This document shows positions 44,876 to 55,338 of a stretch of 64,000 nt of DNA, piece after piece; within the stretch, counting starts at the first letter, position 1, and each line of letters starts with the position of its first letter. This stretch comes from Synechococcales cyanobacterium GL140_1_metabinner_5_sub. Its GTDB lineage: Bacteria > Cyanobacteriota > Cyanobacteriia > Cyanobacteriales > Chamaesiphonaceae. The stretch spans positions 46,224-110,223 of the forward strand of contig JANYHM010000076.1 in the NCBI GenBank assembly GCA_025359065.1, given 5' to 3'. The notes under the pieces were generated by a model. The model made no database searches and was not told where the DNA came from. It saw nothing but the letters and a program-made list of their open reading frames with translations. Both the position numbers and the translations under genes were made by a program.

Positions 44876-45310
44876 TTATTTAGTATGGCGGCTTTTGATT
44901 TTGGCAGTAATTTCGGCAATTTCAGAAGCTTGCTGCTGACGATTTTGTGATAAACTGTCGCGGTAGATAATTACATCTTCAAAGCAGATTCGCCGGTGAC
45001 TACCGACGTACTGATAGGGAATTAATTTTTCATCCAATAGTTTGTAGATGTAAGGACGAGAACAGCCCAAAATTTCGGCGGCTTCATTACAGCTCAGATA
45101 CTTCACTTGCGGAATAACCAACACAGCTTGGCCGCGACTCAGGATATTGACCAAGTAATGCAGGGCATTCTGCACGGAAGTCGGCAAAACCAAGACTTCG
45201 CCTTGCTTATTGATAAGCTGCACCGACCCAGTAGCCAAAGCTATTTTTAAGGTTTGCAGTGCTGGGTCGTTTTTTGCGGGTGTAAAAACCGCTGCTAGCA
45301 GCCTTTTCAT
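44876..45310 (-). CDS. Excisionase/MerR-like HTH antitoxin-type regulator
   Basis: 144 residues. The C-terminal HTH reads YLSCNEAAEILGCSRPYIYKLLDEKLIPYQYVGSHRRICFEDVIIYRD, as in excisionase-type DNA-binding proteins that accompany PIN toxins. No toxin gene follows on the same strand. The N-terminal domain is a small regulatory part (VQLINKQGEVLVLPTSVQNAL). It lies next to the periodic repeat array at 45361-46060, and the motif AATAAGTGTAA is in its upstream region, so binding there is plausible. Confidence 0.72.
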   Translation of the reverse strand: MKRLLAAVFTPAKNDPALQTLKIALATGSVQLINKQGEVLVLPTSVQNALHYLVNILSRGQAVLVIPQVKYLSCNEAAEILGCSRPYIYKLLDEKLIPYQYVGSHRRICFEDVIIYRDSLSQNRQQQASEIAEITAKIKSRHTK

Positions 45311-45360
45311 AGGTTTCCTTTAGAAATTGATTCAATGAATTTTTTGATAAAATAGAAATA

Positions 45361-46065
45361 ACTGTAATAAGTGTAAGGCTTTTCTAGCACTTGGACATTA
45401 TTATTTTTTAATTAAGTGTAATAAATGAATAACTGGTTCAGCACTCGATAAACTATTTTAATTAGTTTAAAAGTGTCATAAGTGTAAAAAAAATTTGACG
45501 AGTTAGTGCTATAAATGACTTTCAAGTGTATTAAGTGAACAATCAGTTCAGCACTTCACAAAACTATTTAAGTTAGTTAAAACGTCATAAGTGTAAATAA
45601 ATTAGCCTGTATCGTATACCAGCAGAGATTTCCAAGCACAACAAACCAGCGGTCAGATAAAATCGATTTAAACTATTTACATTAGTTAATAATGTCATAA
45701 GTGTATTAACGTTCCAGCACTTGGACAGCTCAGAAAGTGCTGAACTTCGATAAATTCAGAGATTGTAGGGTGGGCACTACCTACGAAGCTGTAAATAAGC
45801 GCAGTCAAAAATTTCGGCTGAGGCGATCGAACCATCAACCAGCATAAATAATTTATTGGTGGGCAGTGCCCACCCTGCAAAAAACTAATTTTATAAATTG
45901 TCATAAGTGCAGAGATATTTCAGCACTTGGACAGATCAGAAAGTGCTGAACTTCGACAAATTCAGACATTTTAGAGTGGGCAATGCTTACGGAGTCACGA
46001 ATAAGCGCATTCAAAGATTTTGATTGAGGTGATCGAACGAGCGAGCACAAAATTATTCATCGATC
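45361..46065. repeat. Periodic repeat array (110-bp period, then 206-bp duplication)
   Basis: The motif (A/C)ATAAGTGTAA occurs at 45366, 45477, 45586 and 45696 (spacings 111, 109, 110) and a weaker copy CATAAGTGCAG at 45902. AACTATTT-like and GTTCAGCACT-like elements recur between them. From 45714 a unit of about 206 bases (starting CAGCACTTGGACAG) repeats from 45920. A further TIR-like pair (GGGTGGGCACT...AGTGCCCACCC) spans 45764-45878. Dense repeats upstream of a DNA-binding protein gene suggest operators or a structural element. No open frame was accepted here. Confidence 0.75.
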
Positions 46066-46207
46066 GCCGTTGTTCAGCCGTAAGCACAGCGTTGTTTTTT
46101 TGAGGAAAAGGGATTCATGGATAGGCGGTGAGTAAGCGAAGCCGAATCCCCCGCCACTGACTATCATCTAAAATCCGCTGATTTCCTTGTATACAGATGA
46201 AAACGTA
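46066..46207. other. Remaining intergenic part before the MITE-like repeat
   Basis: About 140 bases with no supported gene. A weak potential hairpin was not accepted. Confidence 0.3.
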
Positions 46208-46272
46208 GTAGGGGCGGGTTTTTATTTTTGGTTAATGATTTGTTTTTCATTTGTGGATAAACCCGCCCCTAC
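46208..46272. repeat. Short MITE-like inverted-repeat element
   Basis: GTAGGGGCGGGTTT at 46208-46221 and its exact complement AAACCCGCCCCTAC at 46259-46272 flank a 37-base AT-rich centre. This resembles widespread cyanobacterial palindromic elements. An open frame drawn across it is considered spurious. Confidence 0.75.
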
Positions 46273-46523
46273 GTTATTGATTTTGCTGTGCGCCGCCGCC
46301 GCCCGATCGATTTCCAACAATATCTCCATCGCTCCTCTGGTCAGGCCAATTCATCACGACCCAGATTTTGCAAAAATTCAAAAAACAGAATTTGCGAATT
46401 TTAGATATATATCAAAAAAACAACTTTTCAATATTTTTGGCAGATCTAGGACAATCTATATATTTGATCTGATCTCTAGTAATCGAAATATTAGCGATAT
46501 CCAATGACATAATAAATAAATCA

Positions 46524-46570
46524 ATACTTTTTTAATATCAGTAATAATATTTCTGATATTAAAAAAGTAT
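46524..46570. repeat. Large palindrome upstream of the LysR gene
   Basis: Two exact 18-base arms (ATACTTTTTTAATATCAG and complement) with an 11-base AT-rich centre, ending 39 bases before the ATG of the LysR regulator. It could be the regulator's operator or a transcription terminator-like hairpin. Confidence 0.8.
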
Positions 46571-46609
46571 CAAAACTATCTAACTAACTCAAATACCAAC
46601 AGAGTGGAT

Positions 46610-47596
46610 ATGGAACTTAGACATCTAAAATACTTTATTGTTCTGGCAGAAGAATTACATTTCAGACGGGCTGCGGAAAGGCTGGGAATCGCTCAACCGC
46701 CTTTGAGTAAACAGATTCGAGACTTAGAACTAGAACTAGAAGTGAAGCTTTTTGAGCGAAATCAACAGCGAGTATTACTGACAAAAGCTGGAAAAGTGTT
46801 CTTGAAAGAGGTGCGGCTGGTAATGGCTCAGGTAAATATTGCTGTTACCAGAGTTCAACAAGCTCATCAGGGTGGGGCGGCCAAAATATCGATCGGCTTC
46901 AGTACACCCGCGCAGCAAGTTCTCGCAAAAGTCTTAGCATCACTGGAAAATTTTATACCAAAATTGCAGATTTCACTGCAAGAACTCAATGGCTTGGAAC
47001 AATTAGCAGCACTTCGGGGCAATAAAATAGATTTGGCGCTGGGATATTTACCTGATGTGACGCTGTTGCAAAGAGATAAATTAGAGATCAAAGCCATTCA
47101 TTCAGAAAAATTCTATCTGGCTGTGTCAGAGCAATATTCAATTCAACCACTCACTCGGGAATTTGATCAGTTAGATTCCACAGCAAAAGATTTACCATCT
47201 CAAGATCAGGACTCGGGAGAATTAATAACAGATTCTAAAATTGTGTTATCGGTAAATACTTTAAATAGCGAAACATTTATTTTGGCTAAAGAACAATGGG
47301 GAGACTTTGCAGAAATTAGATTATTGGAGGTTTTGAATCAAATTAATATTAAGCCTGGGAAAATCCAAGAGGTTTCTAAAATGGAGACTGCTTTATCTTT
47401 AGTGGCTCAGAATCTTGGTGTCACTATAGTAAATTCTGCTTTTTATAGTTTTAAGAAGTCGGGAGTATGCTATGTGGGCTTACAGAAAAGTCTTATTAAA
47501 AAAGATATTGGGTTGATTTGGAGAAAGGATAGCGGCTTGGAAAGTTTGGAGAAAATAGTTGGTTCGATTAAATCAGAGCTGTTGGAGAATTCTTGA
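46610..47596 (+). CDS. LysR-family transcriptional regulator
   Basis: 328 residues from the ATG at 46610; a GTG six bases earlier is in frame but less family-like. The N-terminal winged HTH is MELRHLKYFIVLAEELHFRRAAERLGIAQPPLSKQIRDLE. A periplasmic-binding-like effector domain follows (LGYLPDVTLLQRD). The dimerisation and binding regions are complete. The inducer and targets are unknown. A large palindrome lies just upstream, consistent with autoregulation. Base composition is AT-rich. Confidence 0.88.
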   Translation: MELRHLKYFIVLAEELHFRRAAERLGIAQPPLSKQIRDLELELEVKLFERNQQRVLLTKAGKVFLKEVRLVMAQVNIAVTRVQQAHQGGAAKISIGFSTPAQQVLAKVLASLENFIPKLQISLQELNGLEQLAALRGNKIDLALGYLPDVTLLQRDKLEIKAIHSEKFYLAVSEQYSIQPLTREFDQLDSTAKDLPSQDQDSGELITDSKIVLSVNTLNSETFILAKEQWGDFAEIRLLEVLNQINIKPGKIQEVSKMETALSLVAQNLGVTIVNSAFYSFKKSGVCYVGLQKSLIKKDIGLIWRKDSGLESLEKIVGSIKSELLENS

Positions 47597-47931
47597 AGCT
47601 TTGATTTTTAAAAATTTTAGCTTTGGGCTTTAGATCCTTATTTTAATCGCGAAGATTATTAATAACTGCAAAAATTTCAAATATGAAAAAATTGATATAT
47701 ATACAAAAATTTTAAAATTTCTAAATTCTAAAATTTCTAATTTGATCGATATAGATTTAAAGCCAATCAATATTGATCGGTATTTTTTTTACAGTTAATA
47801 AATTTAGATCTGTTCAAAAGAACAAGCCCATTAAATTTCCCTCGTTCCTAAATGAATACTTTCGCTTTGGCTCAAATACTAGAGTTGCTACGTCATATAA
47901 TTGAAACTTCTACTTTCCCTAGAGCACACTT
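47597..47931. other. AT-rich intergenic region
   Basis: 335 bases, extremely AT-rich in the first 200. It presumably contains the promoter of the following secreted-protein gene. No RNA gene was recognised. Confidence 0.4.
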
Positions 47932-48318
47932 ATGAAATTTTCTACCTTTTCGATCGCCTTAGCTTCCATTGCTGGAGCTAGTTTGATGACTACTACTTCT
48001 GCAAAAGCCCAACTACTCCCCGAACCATGGGTATCTATAGGAACAAGGGATTCTGCTGTCACTTACAGTGCCGGAGTAAAAATCTTTGATCTAGGTGCTG
48101 AGTTTGGTACTGGTCCTCAAGGTGCTACCGGTGTTGATGTATTGAAGTTTATTAGCGTTCCTTTTGTGTCGCCCTATGTTGGCCTTGGCTACTACTCCGG
48201 TAAAGAATCTGTTGCTTATTCTGGCGGTGTGAAATTTTATCCTCCTGGAAACATGTTTTATGGAGCGGGCTATCATTCTATACGTGGCATCAATGGCCAA
48301 GTTGGTGTTCGGTTCTAA
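47932..48318 (+). CDS. Small secreted Gly-rich protein, beta-barrel-like
   Basis: 128 residues. The signal peptide ends near SAKA-QLLPEP (about residue 26). The mature part is rich in Gly, Tyr and Val with alternating hydrophobic residues (SPYVGLGYYSGKESVAYSGGVKFYPPG) and ends in VGVRF with a C-terminal Phe. This suggests an outer-membrane beta-barrel or exported protein. A gene of the same style is at 54708-55178. It is followed 15 bases later by a methyltransferase gene. Confidence 0.65.
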   Translation: MKFSTFSIALASIAGASLMTTTSAKAQLLPEPWVSIGTRDSAVTYSAGVKIFDLGAEFGTGPQGATGVDVLKFISVPFVSPYVGLGYYSGKESVAYSGGVKFYPPGNMFYGAGYHSIRGINGQVGVRF

Positions 48319-48333
48319 TTGTTGACTAAAACT

Positions 48334-48990
48334 ATGCTTCTATCTCCTGACCAACGTTCCAAGATGGATTTGACTGATGATGCGATGTTCTACAGCGAAC
48401 CTCGGTTTGTGACCCATGTAGACACGGCTTTCATTCAACGTTTAACTGCTCTCTATCGACAGGTTTTACAGCCCGATACCAAGATTTTAGATTTGATGAG
48501 TAGCTGGGTTTCCCATTTGCCTGAAGATGTAAAGTTCTCGGAAGTGGTGGGTCATGGCTTAAATGAGGCTGAGCTGGCTCGGAATCCTCGACTCGATCGA
48601 TACTTTGTCCAAAACCTCAATAAAGACCTGAAGCTGCCCTGTGAAGACGCTGAATTTGCCGCTGTACTAAATACAGTGTCGGTGCAATATTTACAGTTTC
48701 CAGATGCTATCTTTGCGGAGATCCTACGAGTGCTGCAACCGGGTGGGGTGGCAATCATCAGTTTCTCGAATCGGATGTTTCCTCATAAAGCAATTAATGC
48801 TTGGCGGGATGGCACTGATGAGCAGCATCTGGAGTTGGTATCGAGTTATTTTCGATCGTTGAAGGCGCAAGCAAAGCTATCGACTCCTGGTTTTGGGGAG
48901 CCGAAGGTGATAGCACATCGAGGTGGCGGTATGTTGCCTTGGTTGAGCCTTACGGATCCTTTTTATGCCGTGATGGCTAAGAAAGCTTAA
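48334..48990 (+). CDS. SAM-dependent methyltransferase-like protein
   Basis: 218 residues from the ATG at 48334; an in-frame TTG pair directly after the upstream stop is less likely. It has a degenerate class I methyltransferase fold: ILDLMSSWVSHLP replaces motif I, and ILRVLQPGGVAIISFSNRMFPHKAI is typical of the later motifs. It resembles cyanobacterial conserved proteins of unknown substrate. A strong terminator follows. Confidence 0.72.
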   Translation: MLLSPDQRSKMDLTDDAMFYSEPRFVTHVDTAFIQRLTALYRQVLQPDTKILDLMSSWVSHLPEDVKFSEVVGHGLNEAELARNPRLDRYFVQNLNKDLKLPCEDAEFAAVLNTVSVQYLQFPDAIFAEILRVLQPGGVAIISFSNRMFPHKAINAWRDGTDEQHLELVSSYFRSLKAQAKLSTPGFGEPKVIAHRGGGMLPWLSLTDPFYAVMAKKA

Positions 48991-49010
48991 CCGTTGATTT
49001 ATCTGAAAAT

Positions 49011-49039
49011 AAAAAGCCCCGTCTTGGACGGGGCTTTTT
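49011..49039. terminator. Bidirectional terminator
   Basis: AAAAAGCCCCGTC-ttg-GACGGGGCTTTTT, a perfect 13-bp stem with A and T runs, between the methyltransferase gene (+) and glsF (-). Confidence 0.95.
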
Positions 49040-49079
49040 GCTCGTAAACTGTGATTTTTGTTACCAGTTCACGATTAAT

Positions 49080-52000
49080 CTATGCTTTTTGTAGTTCTTG
49101 GGCTTGTGCTTCTGGAGTCTCTGCTTCTGATGGTGGCACTGCTTGCCAAAACTTGGGCAAATACTCCGACCAATTGCTGAGAATCAACTGCGCCTTTGGA
49201 CTACCAGTCTTTTCAGCGTGGTCACTAATAAGCTGCTTAAGCTGCTGCTCACCAGCGGCTGAAGCAACCCTTTGCAAATTAATGCTCTCAGGATTCACCT
49301 TGGCCGTAAAAGTCCCATCTTCATCTAGGAAATACCCTAAACCACCAGTCATCCCTGCACCGACATTTCTGCCCACGCTGCCCAGAACCACTACGACTCC
49401 ACCAGTCATATATTCGCAGCAGTGATCGCCGCTACCTTCTACAACCGCTGTAGCCTTAGAGTTTCGTACCGCAAACCGTTCACCAGCAATACCATTGGCA
49501 AACAAATAGCCACCAGTAGCACCATAGAGACAAGTGTTACCAACAATCACATTCTTGCTCCGATCGAACACACTCCCCTCAAACGGTTTAATAATGATTT
49601 CACCGCCGTTGATGCCCTTGCCTACATAGTCGTTGCTTTCGCCCGTCAGAATCATCGACATCCCCGCATGGTTAAAGGCACCGAAGCTCTGACCTGCCGA
49701 GCCATGGAAATTGAGAGTGAGATGTCCTTCAAAAGCGCTATCACCATATTTCTTGGCGATCGCCCCCGAAATTCGTGTCCCCACTGATCGATCGGTATTC
49801 ACAATCTCCCAACTCTTGCTGACTGCTCCTTGATTCTGAATTGCCGCCTGAATATCTGCATCTGCCAAAATCTGGTCATCTAAGACGTTCCCATTGGAAT
49901 GGACATTGCCATGCTGCAAGAAAGACCGATCGACCTTGGTATCTGGTAACTGAGTCAGGCATTTCAGGTTTAATCCTGGCACCTTTGTTAATGCCGCATC
50001 ATGGCGTTCTACAAACAGGTCAGCACGACCAACGATATCGTTGATCGATCGATAGCCCAAAGTAGCCAACAAACTGCGCACTTCTTCGGCAACAAAGTAG
50101 AAGAAATTCACTACTTGTTCTGGAATACCAGGAAACCGCTTGCGTAGTTCTTCTTTCTGAGAAGCTACGCCCACTGGGCAGTTGTTGGTATGACAGACCC
50201 GTGCCATGATGCAGCCTTCGGCGATCATCGCTACCGAGCCAAAGCCGAATTCTTCTGCACCCATCAAAGCCGCGATAATTACATCCCAGCCAGATTTCAA
50301 GCCCCCATCAACTCGCAGCAGCACTCGATCGCGCAATTTATTTTCCATCAACACCCGATGAACCTCGGTCAAACCCAGCTCCCAAGGAGTACCCGCATGT
50401 TTGATCGAACTCAACGGCGAAGCCCCGGTACCGCCATCGTGACCAGAGATCTGAATAATATCGGCATTTGCTTTAGCGACCCCGGCGGCCACCGTGCCAA
50501 TTCCAATTTCGGCCACTAGTTTCACCGATACGCGAGCAGCAGGGTTGATTTGGTGCAGGTCAAAAATCAACTGAGCCAGATCTTCGATCGAATAAATATC
50601 GTGATGGGGCGGCGGAGAAATTAAAGTAACTCCTGGCTTCGATCGACGTAACATCGCAATGTAAGGACTGACCTTCTTGCCGGGTAACTGACCACCTTCG
50701 CCGGGTTTGGCTCCTTGAGCAAGTTTAATCTCGATCTGCTGGGCACTCATCAAATACTTAGGAGTAACACCAAAACGCCCCGAGGCTACCTGTTTGATTG
50801 CACTCAATGCCGTATCACCGTTGCGTAGACCTTTCAGGTGGGGCAATGTGGCAGAGATGCCATCCTGCACGTCGTTAAGGACTTTATAACGCACTGGGTC
50901 TTCGCCGCCTTCACCACTGTTAGACTTGGCTCCTAGGCGGTTCATAGCGATCGCTAGTACCTCATGAGATTCTCGTGATAAAGCGCCCAAAGACATCCCG
51001 CCAGTACAGAAGCGTTTGACGATCGCCTGCACTGACTCCACTTCATCGATCGAAATGGGCGGGCGATCGCTCTGGAAATCTAATAAATCTCGTAGCGCTG
51101 TCACTGGGCGATCTTGGACATATTTTTTGTAGAGTTCGTAATGATCGTAGCCCTCTTGGGTTTGGTAGGCATCTACTGCCTTGTGCAGCGCCTTGGCCAT
51201 CTGGGGGCTGTTCATGTGGAACTCACCGCTGGGGCGGTAGTTAAAGAATCCCAGGTTTTCTAGTTTCTTGGTAGCTTCTGGGAAAGCCCGGTGGTGAAAC
51301 TGTAGGGTTTCTTGAGCTACACCGGCCAAGGTCAGACCACCAATCCGAGAAGTAGTGCCTCGGAAAGACATTTCTAACAAATCACCACCAATGCCGATCG
51401 CCTCAAAAATCTGTGCCCCATGATAAGAAGACAACAAGGAAATTCCCATTTTCGACAAGATCTTCAGCAAGCCATCTTCTGCTGCCTTGCGATAGTTTGC
51501 CTGGGCTTGCTCGATCGAAATTGTAGTTTCACCCCGTTGAATCGCATTTTGTACCTTAACTGAATGCCACCAGCTCCGCGCCGATTCCAATGCCAAATAA
51601 GGACAAATTGCCGAAGCTCCATAGCCTACTAAGCAAGCAAAGTGGTGAGTACTCCAGCATTGAGCCGTATCCACAATCAACGAAACCTGACCACGCAAAC
51701 CAGACTTGATTAAATGGTGATGAACTGCCCCGATCGCCAGCATTGGTGGCAGATAGGTAGTGTTGGCATCTAGTCCATTGGCGGATCGATCGCTCAAAAT
51801 CACAATCTGTTTACCGGCTTGCACTGCAACCAATGCTTCTGCTTGGACTCTGGCTACTATGGCCGTTAAATCCCCATCAATTTGATAGAGGGTCGAAACA
51901 ACCGCAGTTTGTAGCGACGAAACCTTGATCAACTCCAGTTCTGCTTCGTTCAATATTGGACTTTGGAGCTTTAGCTGGTTAGCCATTTCGGGCTTGGCTT

Positions 52001-53687
52001 CGAGCAAATTGCCTTTTTTACCCAAAGACATCTCTAAAGACATCACCAGCTTTTCCCGCAGAGGATCGATCGCTGGGTTAGTCACCTGGGCAAAGCGCTG
52101 TTTAAAGTAGTCATACAGCGGGTGAGCCTTGGTAGACAGCACTGCTAAAGGAATATCATCACCCATGCAGAAAGTCGGCTCCTTGCCGTTTTCTGCCATG
52201 TCGTTGACGATCATTTCTACATCTTCTAACGTGTAGCCAAAAGCAGTCTGCTGCTGCACTAGCTTTTCGGGATCTATCCTGCTTTTAGTTTCAAATGTCT
52301 GTTGCTCCAGCTTTTGACCATATTGTTTTAACCAGGCTCCATAGGGCAGCGACTGCGCTACTCGCTGCTTCACTTCCCAGTTGTGCAGCACTTCGTGGGT
52401 TTCTAAATTCACCACAATGGTTTGGCCCGGACCTAAGCGACCTTTTTCGGCAATGGTATTGATCGGCAGATCCACCACCCCTGCTTCGGAACCGACCACA
52501 ATGTAACCATCTTTGGTGATGCAATACCGAGCAGGTCGCAGACCATTCCGATCCAAAGCAGCTCCCACAATCTTGCCGTCACTAAAAGCTAGTAAGGCTG
52601 GGCCATCCCAAGATTCTTGCAGGCCATTGTAGTAATCATAAAAATCTATGATTTCTGGATATTGATCTAACTCTGGCTGATTTTTATAAGCCTCAGGCAC
52701 CATCACCATCAATCCTTCGATCGGGCTGCGGCCAGAATGCACCATCAGTTCCAACACGTTATCTAAAGTGCCAGAATCGCTGTTATCTAAGTTCAAAATT
52801 GGTTGCAGCTCTTGCAGCCGTTCGTTCCACACTGGATGGTCTAAATCTTTTTCTCTCGCGGTCATCCAGTTGATATTACCCAGCAATGTATTGATCTCGC
52901 CGTTGTGACCTACCATCCGCATTGGCTGTGCCAGTGGCCACTTGGGCATAGTATTGGTGCTAAACCGGCGATGATATACCGCGAAGTTACTGGTAAATAA
53001 GGGATTGGTCAAATCTTGGTAAAACTCTCCCAATATGGCCGATCGAACCATGCCTTTGTAGACAATAGTGCGTCCAGACAGCGAGCAGAAGTAAAAGTTA
53101 TCACCTGGAACAACTGCGGCGTGTTCTTTCAAGGCTTTTACAGACTTGCGGCGTACCAAATACAGTTGTCGTTCCCATTCATCCCCAGTCAACTCCCCAG
53201 AAATCACCACCTGCTCAATATAAGGGCAGTTGCCTTTGGCTTGTACACCTAGCACTTCCGGTCTCACCGGCACAGTTCGCCAACCAACCAATCTGAGTTT
53301 CTCGTTTTCAATAGTGGTGGCTACGGCAGCTTTGGCGATCGATCTAGCCTCGGCATCTTGCGGTAAAAATACCATGCCCACTGCCAAGGTGCCACTTAAG
53401 TCTAAGCCCTGTTCTTCACCCCAGGCGGTGAACAGTGGCCAGGGAATTGCCGATAAAATTCCTGCGCCATCTCCAGAATCTCGATCGGCGCTACAGCCCC
53501 CGCGATGTTCCATGCAGGTCAAAGCTGTTAATGTCTGTTCGATTAATTTATGAGTGGGTTGACCGGCTGGTGATGCAATAAACCCTACCCCGCAAGCATC
53601 CCTTTCTTCTACCAGCCATCTCTGGCCATCGTAAGTCTGTTGATGTGGCGCTAACTGACTATTTTGGCGAGAATTTGCTTGGTTCAT
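49080..53687 (-). CDS. glsF: Glutamate synthase large subunit (probably ferredoxin-dependent)
   Basis: 1535 residues. A 31-residue propeptide precedes the N-terminal nucleophile Cys32 (RDACGVGF). The glutaminase domain includes [22 protein letters not shown], the FMN-barrel contains [21 protein letters not shown] and the 3Fe-4S Cys cluster is [17 protein letters not shown]. The C-terminal alpha-subunit beta-helix follows. It converts glutamine and 2-oxoglutarate to two glutamates. No gltD gene is adjacent and the sequence closely resembles cyanobacterial Fd-GOGAT, so ferredoxin is the likely donor. I could not find an NtcA box near its start. Confidence 0.93.
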   Translation of the reverse strand: MNQANSRQNSQLAPHQQTYDGQRWLVEERDACGVGFIASPAGQPTHKLIEQTLTALTCMEHRGGCSADRDSGDGAGILSAIPWPLFTAWGEEQGLDLSGTLAVGMVFLPQDAEARSIAKAAVATTIENEKLRLVGWRTVPVRPEVLGVQAKGNCPYIEQVVISGELTGDEWERQLYLVRRKSVKALKEHAAVVPGDNFYFCSLSGRTIVYKGMVRSAILGEFYQDLTNPLFTSNFAVYHRRFSTNTMPKWPLAQPMRMVGHNGEINTLLGNINWMTAREKDLDHPVWNERLQELQPILNLDNSDSGTLDNVLELMVHSGRSPIEGLMVMVPEAYKNQPELDQYPEIIDFYDYYNGLQESWDGPALLAFSDGKIVGAALDRNGLRPARYCITKDGYIVVGSEAGVVDLPINTIAEKGRLGPGQTIVVNLETHEVLHNWEVKQRVAQSLPYGAWLKQYGQKLEQQTFETKSRIDPEKLVQQQTAFGYTLEDVEMIVNDMAENGKEPTFCMGDDIPLAVLSTKAHPLYDYFKQRFAQVTNPAIDPLREKLVMSLEMSLGKKGNLLEAKPEMANQLKLQSPILNEAELELIKVSSLQTAVVSTLYQIDGDLTAIVARVQAEALVAVQAGKQIVILSDRSANGLDANTTYLPPMLAIGAVHHHLIKSGLRGQVSLIVDTAQCWSTHHFACLVGYGASAICPYLALESARSWWHSVKVQNAIQRGETTISIEQAQANYRKAAEDGLLKILSKMGISLLSSYHGAQIFEAIGIGGDLLEMSFRGTTSRIGGLTLAGVAQETLQFHHRAFPEATKKLENLGFFNYRPSGEFHMNSPQMAKALHKAVDAYQTQEGYDHYELYKKYVQDRPVTALRDLLDFQSDRPPISIDEVESVQAIVKRFCTGGMSLGALSRESHEVLAIAMNRLGAKSNSGEGGEDPVRYKVLNDVQDGISATLPHLKGLRNGDTALSAIKQVASGRFGVTPKYLMSAQQIEIKLAQGAKPGEGGQLPGKKVSPYIAMLRRSKPGVTLISPPPHHDIYSIEDLAQLIFDLHQINPAARVSVKLVAEIGIGTVAAGVAKANADIIQISGHDGGTGASPLSSIKHAGTPWELGLTEVHRVLMENKLRDRVLLRVDGGLKSGWDVIIAALMGAEEFGFGSVAMIAEGCIMARVCHTNNCPVGVASQKEELRKRFPGIPEQVVNFFYFVAEEVRSLLATLGYRSINDIVGRADLFVERHDAALTKVPGLNLKCLTQLPDTKVDRSFLQHGNVHSNGNVLDDQILADADIQAAIQNQGAVSKSWEIVNTDRSVGTRISGAIAKKYGDSAFEGHLTLNFHGSAGQSFGAFNHAGMSMILTGESNDYVGKGINGGEIIIKPFEGSVFDRSKNVIVGNTCLYGATGGYLFANGIAGERFAVRNSKATAVVEGSGDHCCEYMTGGVVVVLGSVGRNVGAGMTGGLGYFLDEDGTFTAKVNPESINLQRVASAAGEQQLKQLISDHAEKTGSPKAQLILSNWSEYLPKFWQAVPPSEAETPEAQAQELQKA

Positions 53688-53842
53688 ATTTGTAGATCTG
53701 GAATGAGGAAGATTAGTGTTGCGTTATGTATAGTCTGCTTAATATATCAGATTTTTCAGTAGCGAATTTTACAGTAAATATATTCCAAACATGGATAGAG
53801 GGCTGAATGTAAGATGGGCTCAGTAAACAGTCAGGACTATTT

Positions 53843-54370
53843 TTATTGGGGAAGAAATTTGGCGATCGTACCGTGGATAGTCTTGCGGATTTTTCTTTTG
53901 CTGTTCCAGTTTTGGAACTTGCGATCGTATTCTTCACCCTTGAGCTGATAGACATTCCAACCGTTGAGTGCCACGCCGATACCCCAAAAACCCAATACTG
54001 CTACCGACCACAAAAAACCGGTGCCGCCAATTGCTACTACGTTCATGCCTACTAAAAAAGTGTTGGTGATAGCAAAGCGACCTAAGCCTTTTTGAAACTG
54101 TTGCTGTCGGTAGAGATCGAATTCGGCTCTTTGTTGACTACTAGTCTGACTGTTTGCCCAATCTAGTTCAGCAGCTTGGAGCATGTTAAGATCAATATCC
54201 ATTTCATCTGCAATTTCGACTAGTTGCTGGCGTGAGAATTCTAAATCGCCAGTGGTATTCTTTCTGGTGAGTGCCAAGTTTAAGATCTGCTGGATATCTT
54301 CTTGGCTGTAGGCGATGGCGCTATTTTCGGTAGAGTTCATGAAAATTCTCGGGGGCTGAGGTGCTTGCAT
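53843..54370 (-). CDS. 2TM-domain protein
   Basis: 175 residues. A soluble N-terminal part with a regulatory-helix region (SQEDIQQILNLALTRKNTTGDLEFSRQQLVEIADEMDI) is followed by the 2TM domain with TNTFLVGMNVVAIGG and FLWSVAVLGFWGIGVALNGW, then a basic C-terminal tail. An ATG at 54340 is an alternative start. Function is unknown; 2TM domains occur in bacterial signalling and stress proteins. Confidence 0.8.
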   Translation of the reverse strand: MQAPQPPRIFMNSTENSAIAYSQEDIQQILNLALTRKNTTGDLEFSRQQLVEIADEMDIDLNMLQAAELDWANSQTSSQQRAEFDLYRQQQFQKGLGRFAITNTFLVGMNVVAIGGTGFLWSVAVLGFWGIGVALNGWNVYQLKGEEYDRKFQNWNSKRKIRKTIHGTIAKFLPQ

Positions 54371-54707
54371 TCCATCAATGTGATGACCTCATTTTATTAT
54401 CCTGAAAAATCTAGCGATCGGCTACCTGCGGTTAAAGTGCAGATATCCACATGCCCTGATGATTTTGCAGAAAAAAAAGCCCCCAACCCGCAGGTTAGAG
54501 GTATTAATCAGGGTGCATCTACCACCTATGTATACGTGGTAGATCAGTCTCTACCGGGACATTAAAAAAATAAAAAAACGCCCTAGTGCCAGTGGCGCTA
54601 GAGCGGTTAATCAGGGTGCATCTACCACCTATGTATACGTGGTTTTCTAGAGATGCTCCGGTCGATTTTTTAGATTATTGTGCAAGATGAATCTCCTTGG
54701 CTTCAAT
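54371..54707. other. Intergenic region with two direct 37-base repeats
   Basis: Between the 2TM gene and the small outer-membrane protein gene on the minus strand. It contains two exact direct copies of a 37-base sequence (54504-54540 and 54607-54643) beginning TTAATCAGGGTGCATCTA. Each can form a CTACCAC/GTGGTAG hairpin. Between them are A-runs (ATTAAAAAAATAAAAAAA) and a CGCC.CTAG hairpin. No open frame was accepted. Confidence 0.75.
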
Positions 54708-55178
54708 CTAGAAACGGTATCCAGCTCCTAGGCTTAGATATCCCAAGCTGTTGAATTTATAATTTGCATTGGCCACAAAATTATCACTGAAGTTATAGTC
54801 TGCGCCAGCTTCAACATATACACCAGAACCACCGCTGTACGTATAGCCATTGCCAGAAAGTGATGCTCCAGCAACTCCGATTCCTGCATAAGGAGTAAGG
54901 TCAGATTGAGGAAGTTTAAAGTCATAAGTACCACTTACGCCATAAACCGACAAAGTTGCTCCACCAGAGCTAAGAAACTGAGCGAATGGTCTAGCTGAAA
55001 TACTATCAGCAACACCGAACCTACCATTTACACCAATCAATGTGCCACCACCAGGAAGGCCAAGGGTTGCTCCTACGTAGTTCTTTTCTCCGGCTGCTGC
55101 GCCGTTCATAGATACCAGCGCAAATGCTGCTGTTAAAATGGAAGATGTTAACGTTAAAACTAATGACTTATAGAACAT
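54708..55178 (-). CDS. Outer-membrane beta-barrel-like protein
   Basis: 156 residues with a signal peptide (AAFALVSMNGAAA) of about 29 residues. The mature chain is rich in Gly, Ser and aromatic residues with alternating patterns (GATLGLPGGGTLIGVNGRFGVADS; LTPYAGIGVAGASLSGNGYTYSGGSGVYVEAGADYNF) and ends in YRF, the typical C-terminal signature of bacterial outer-membrane proteins. It is a small porin-like protein of unknown function. Confidence 0.78.
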   Translation of the reverse strand: MFYKSLVLTLTSSILTAAFALVSMNGAAAGEKNYVGATLGLPGGGTLIGVNGRFGVADSISARPFAQFLSSGGATLSVYGVSGTYDFKLPQSDLTPYAGIGVAGASLSGNGYTYSGGSGVYVEAGADYNFSDNFVANANYKFNSLGYLSLGAGYRF

Positions 55179-55338
55179 GCTCGAATTGCAATACAGGATT
55201 GATAGATATTCTAAGGTTTAATATCAATATTCGTCAATTTATCTGATCGTTATAACTTTTGTCTCAAATTCGATCGATCTCCTGTCAACTTGCGAAAATA
55301 AGACACACTCCATTGTCCAGACTAAGAGAAGATTTTAT

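Noticed and set aside
46187..46507. 106-codon plus-strand frame
   Set aside because: It spans a palindromic MITE-like element and has no family-like sequence; composition looks like non-coding DNA.
53688..53842. NtcA site upstream of glsF
   Set aside because: No GTA-N8-TAC spacing was found on either strand in this interval.
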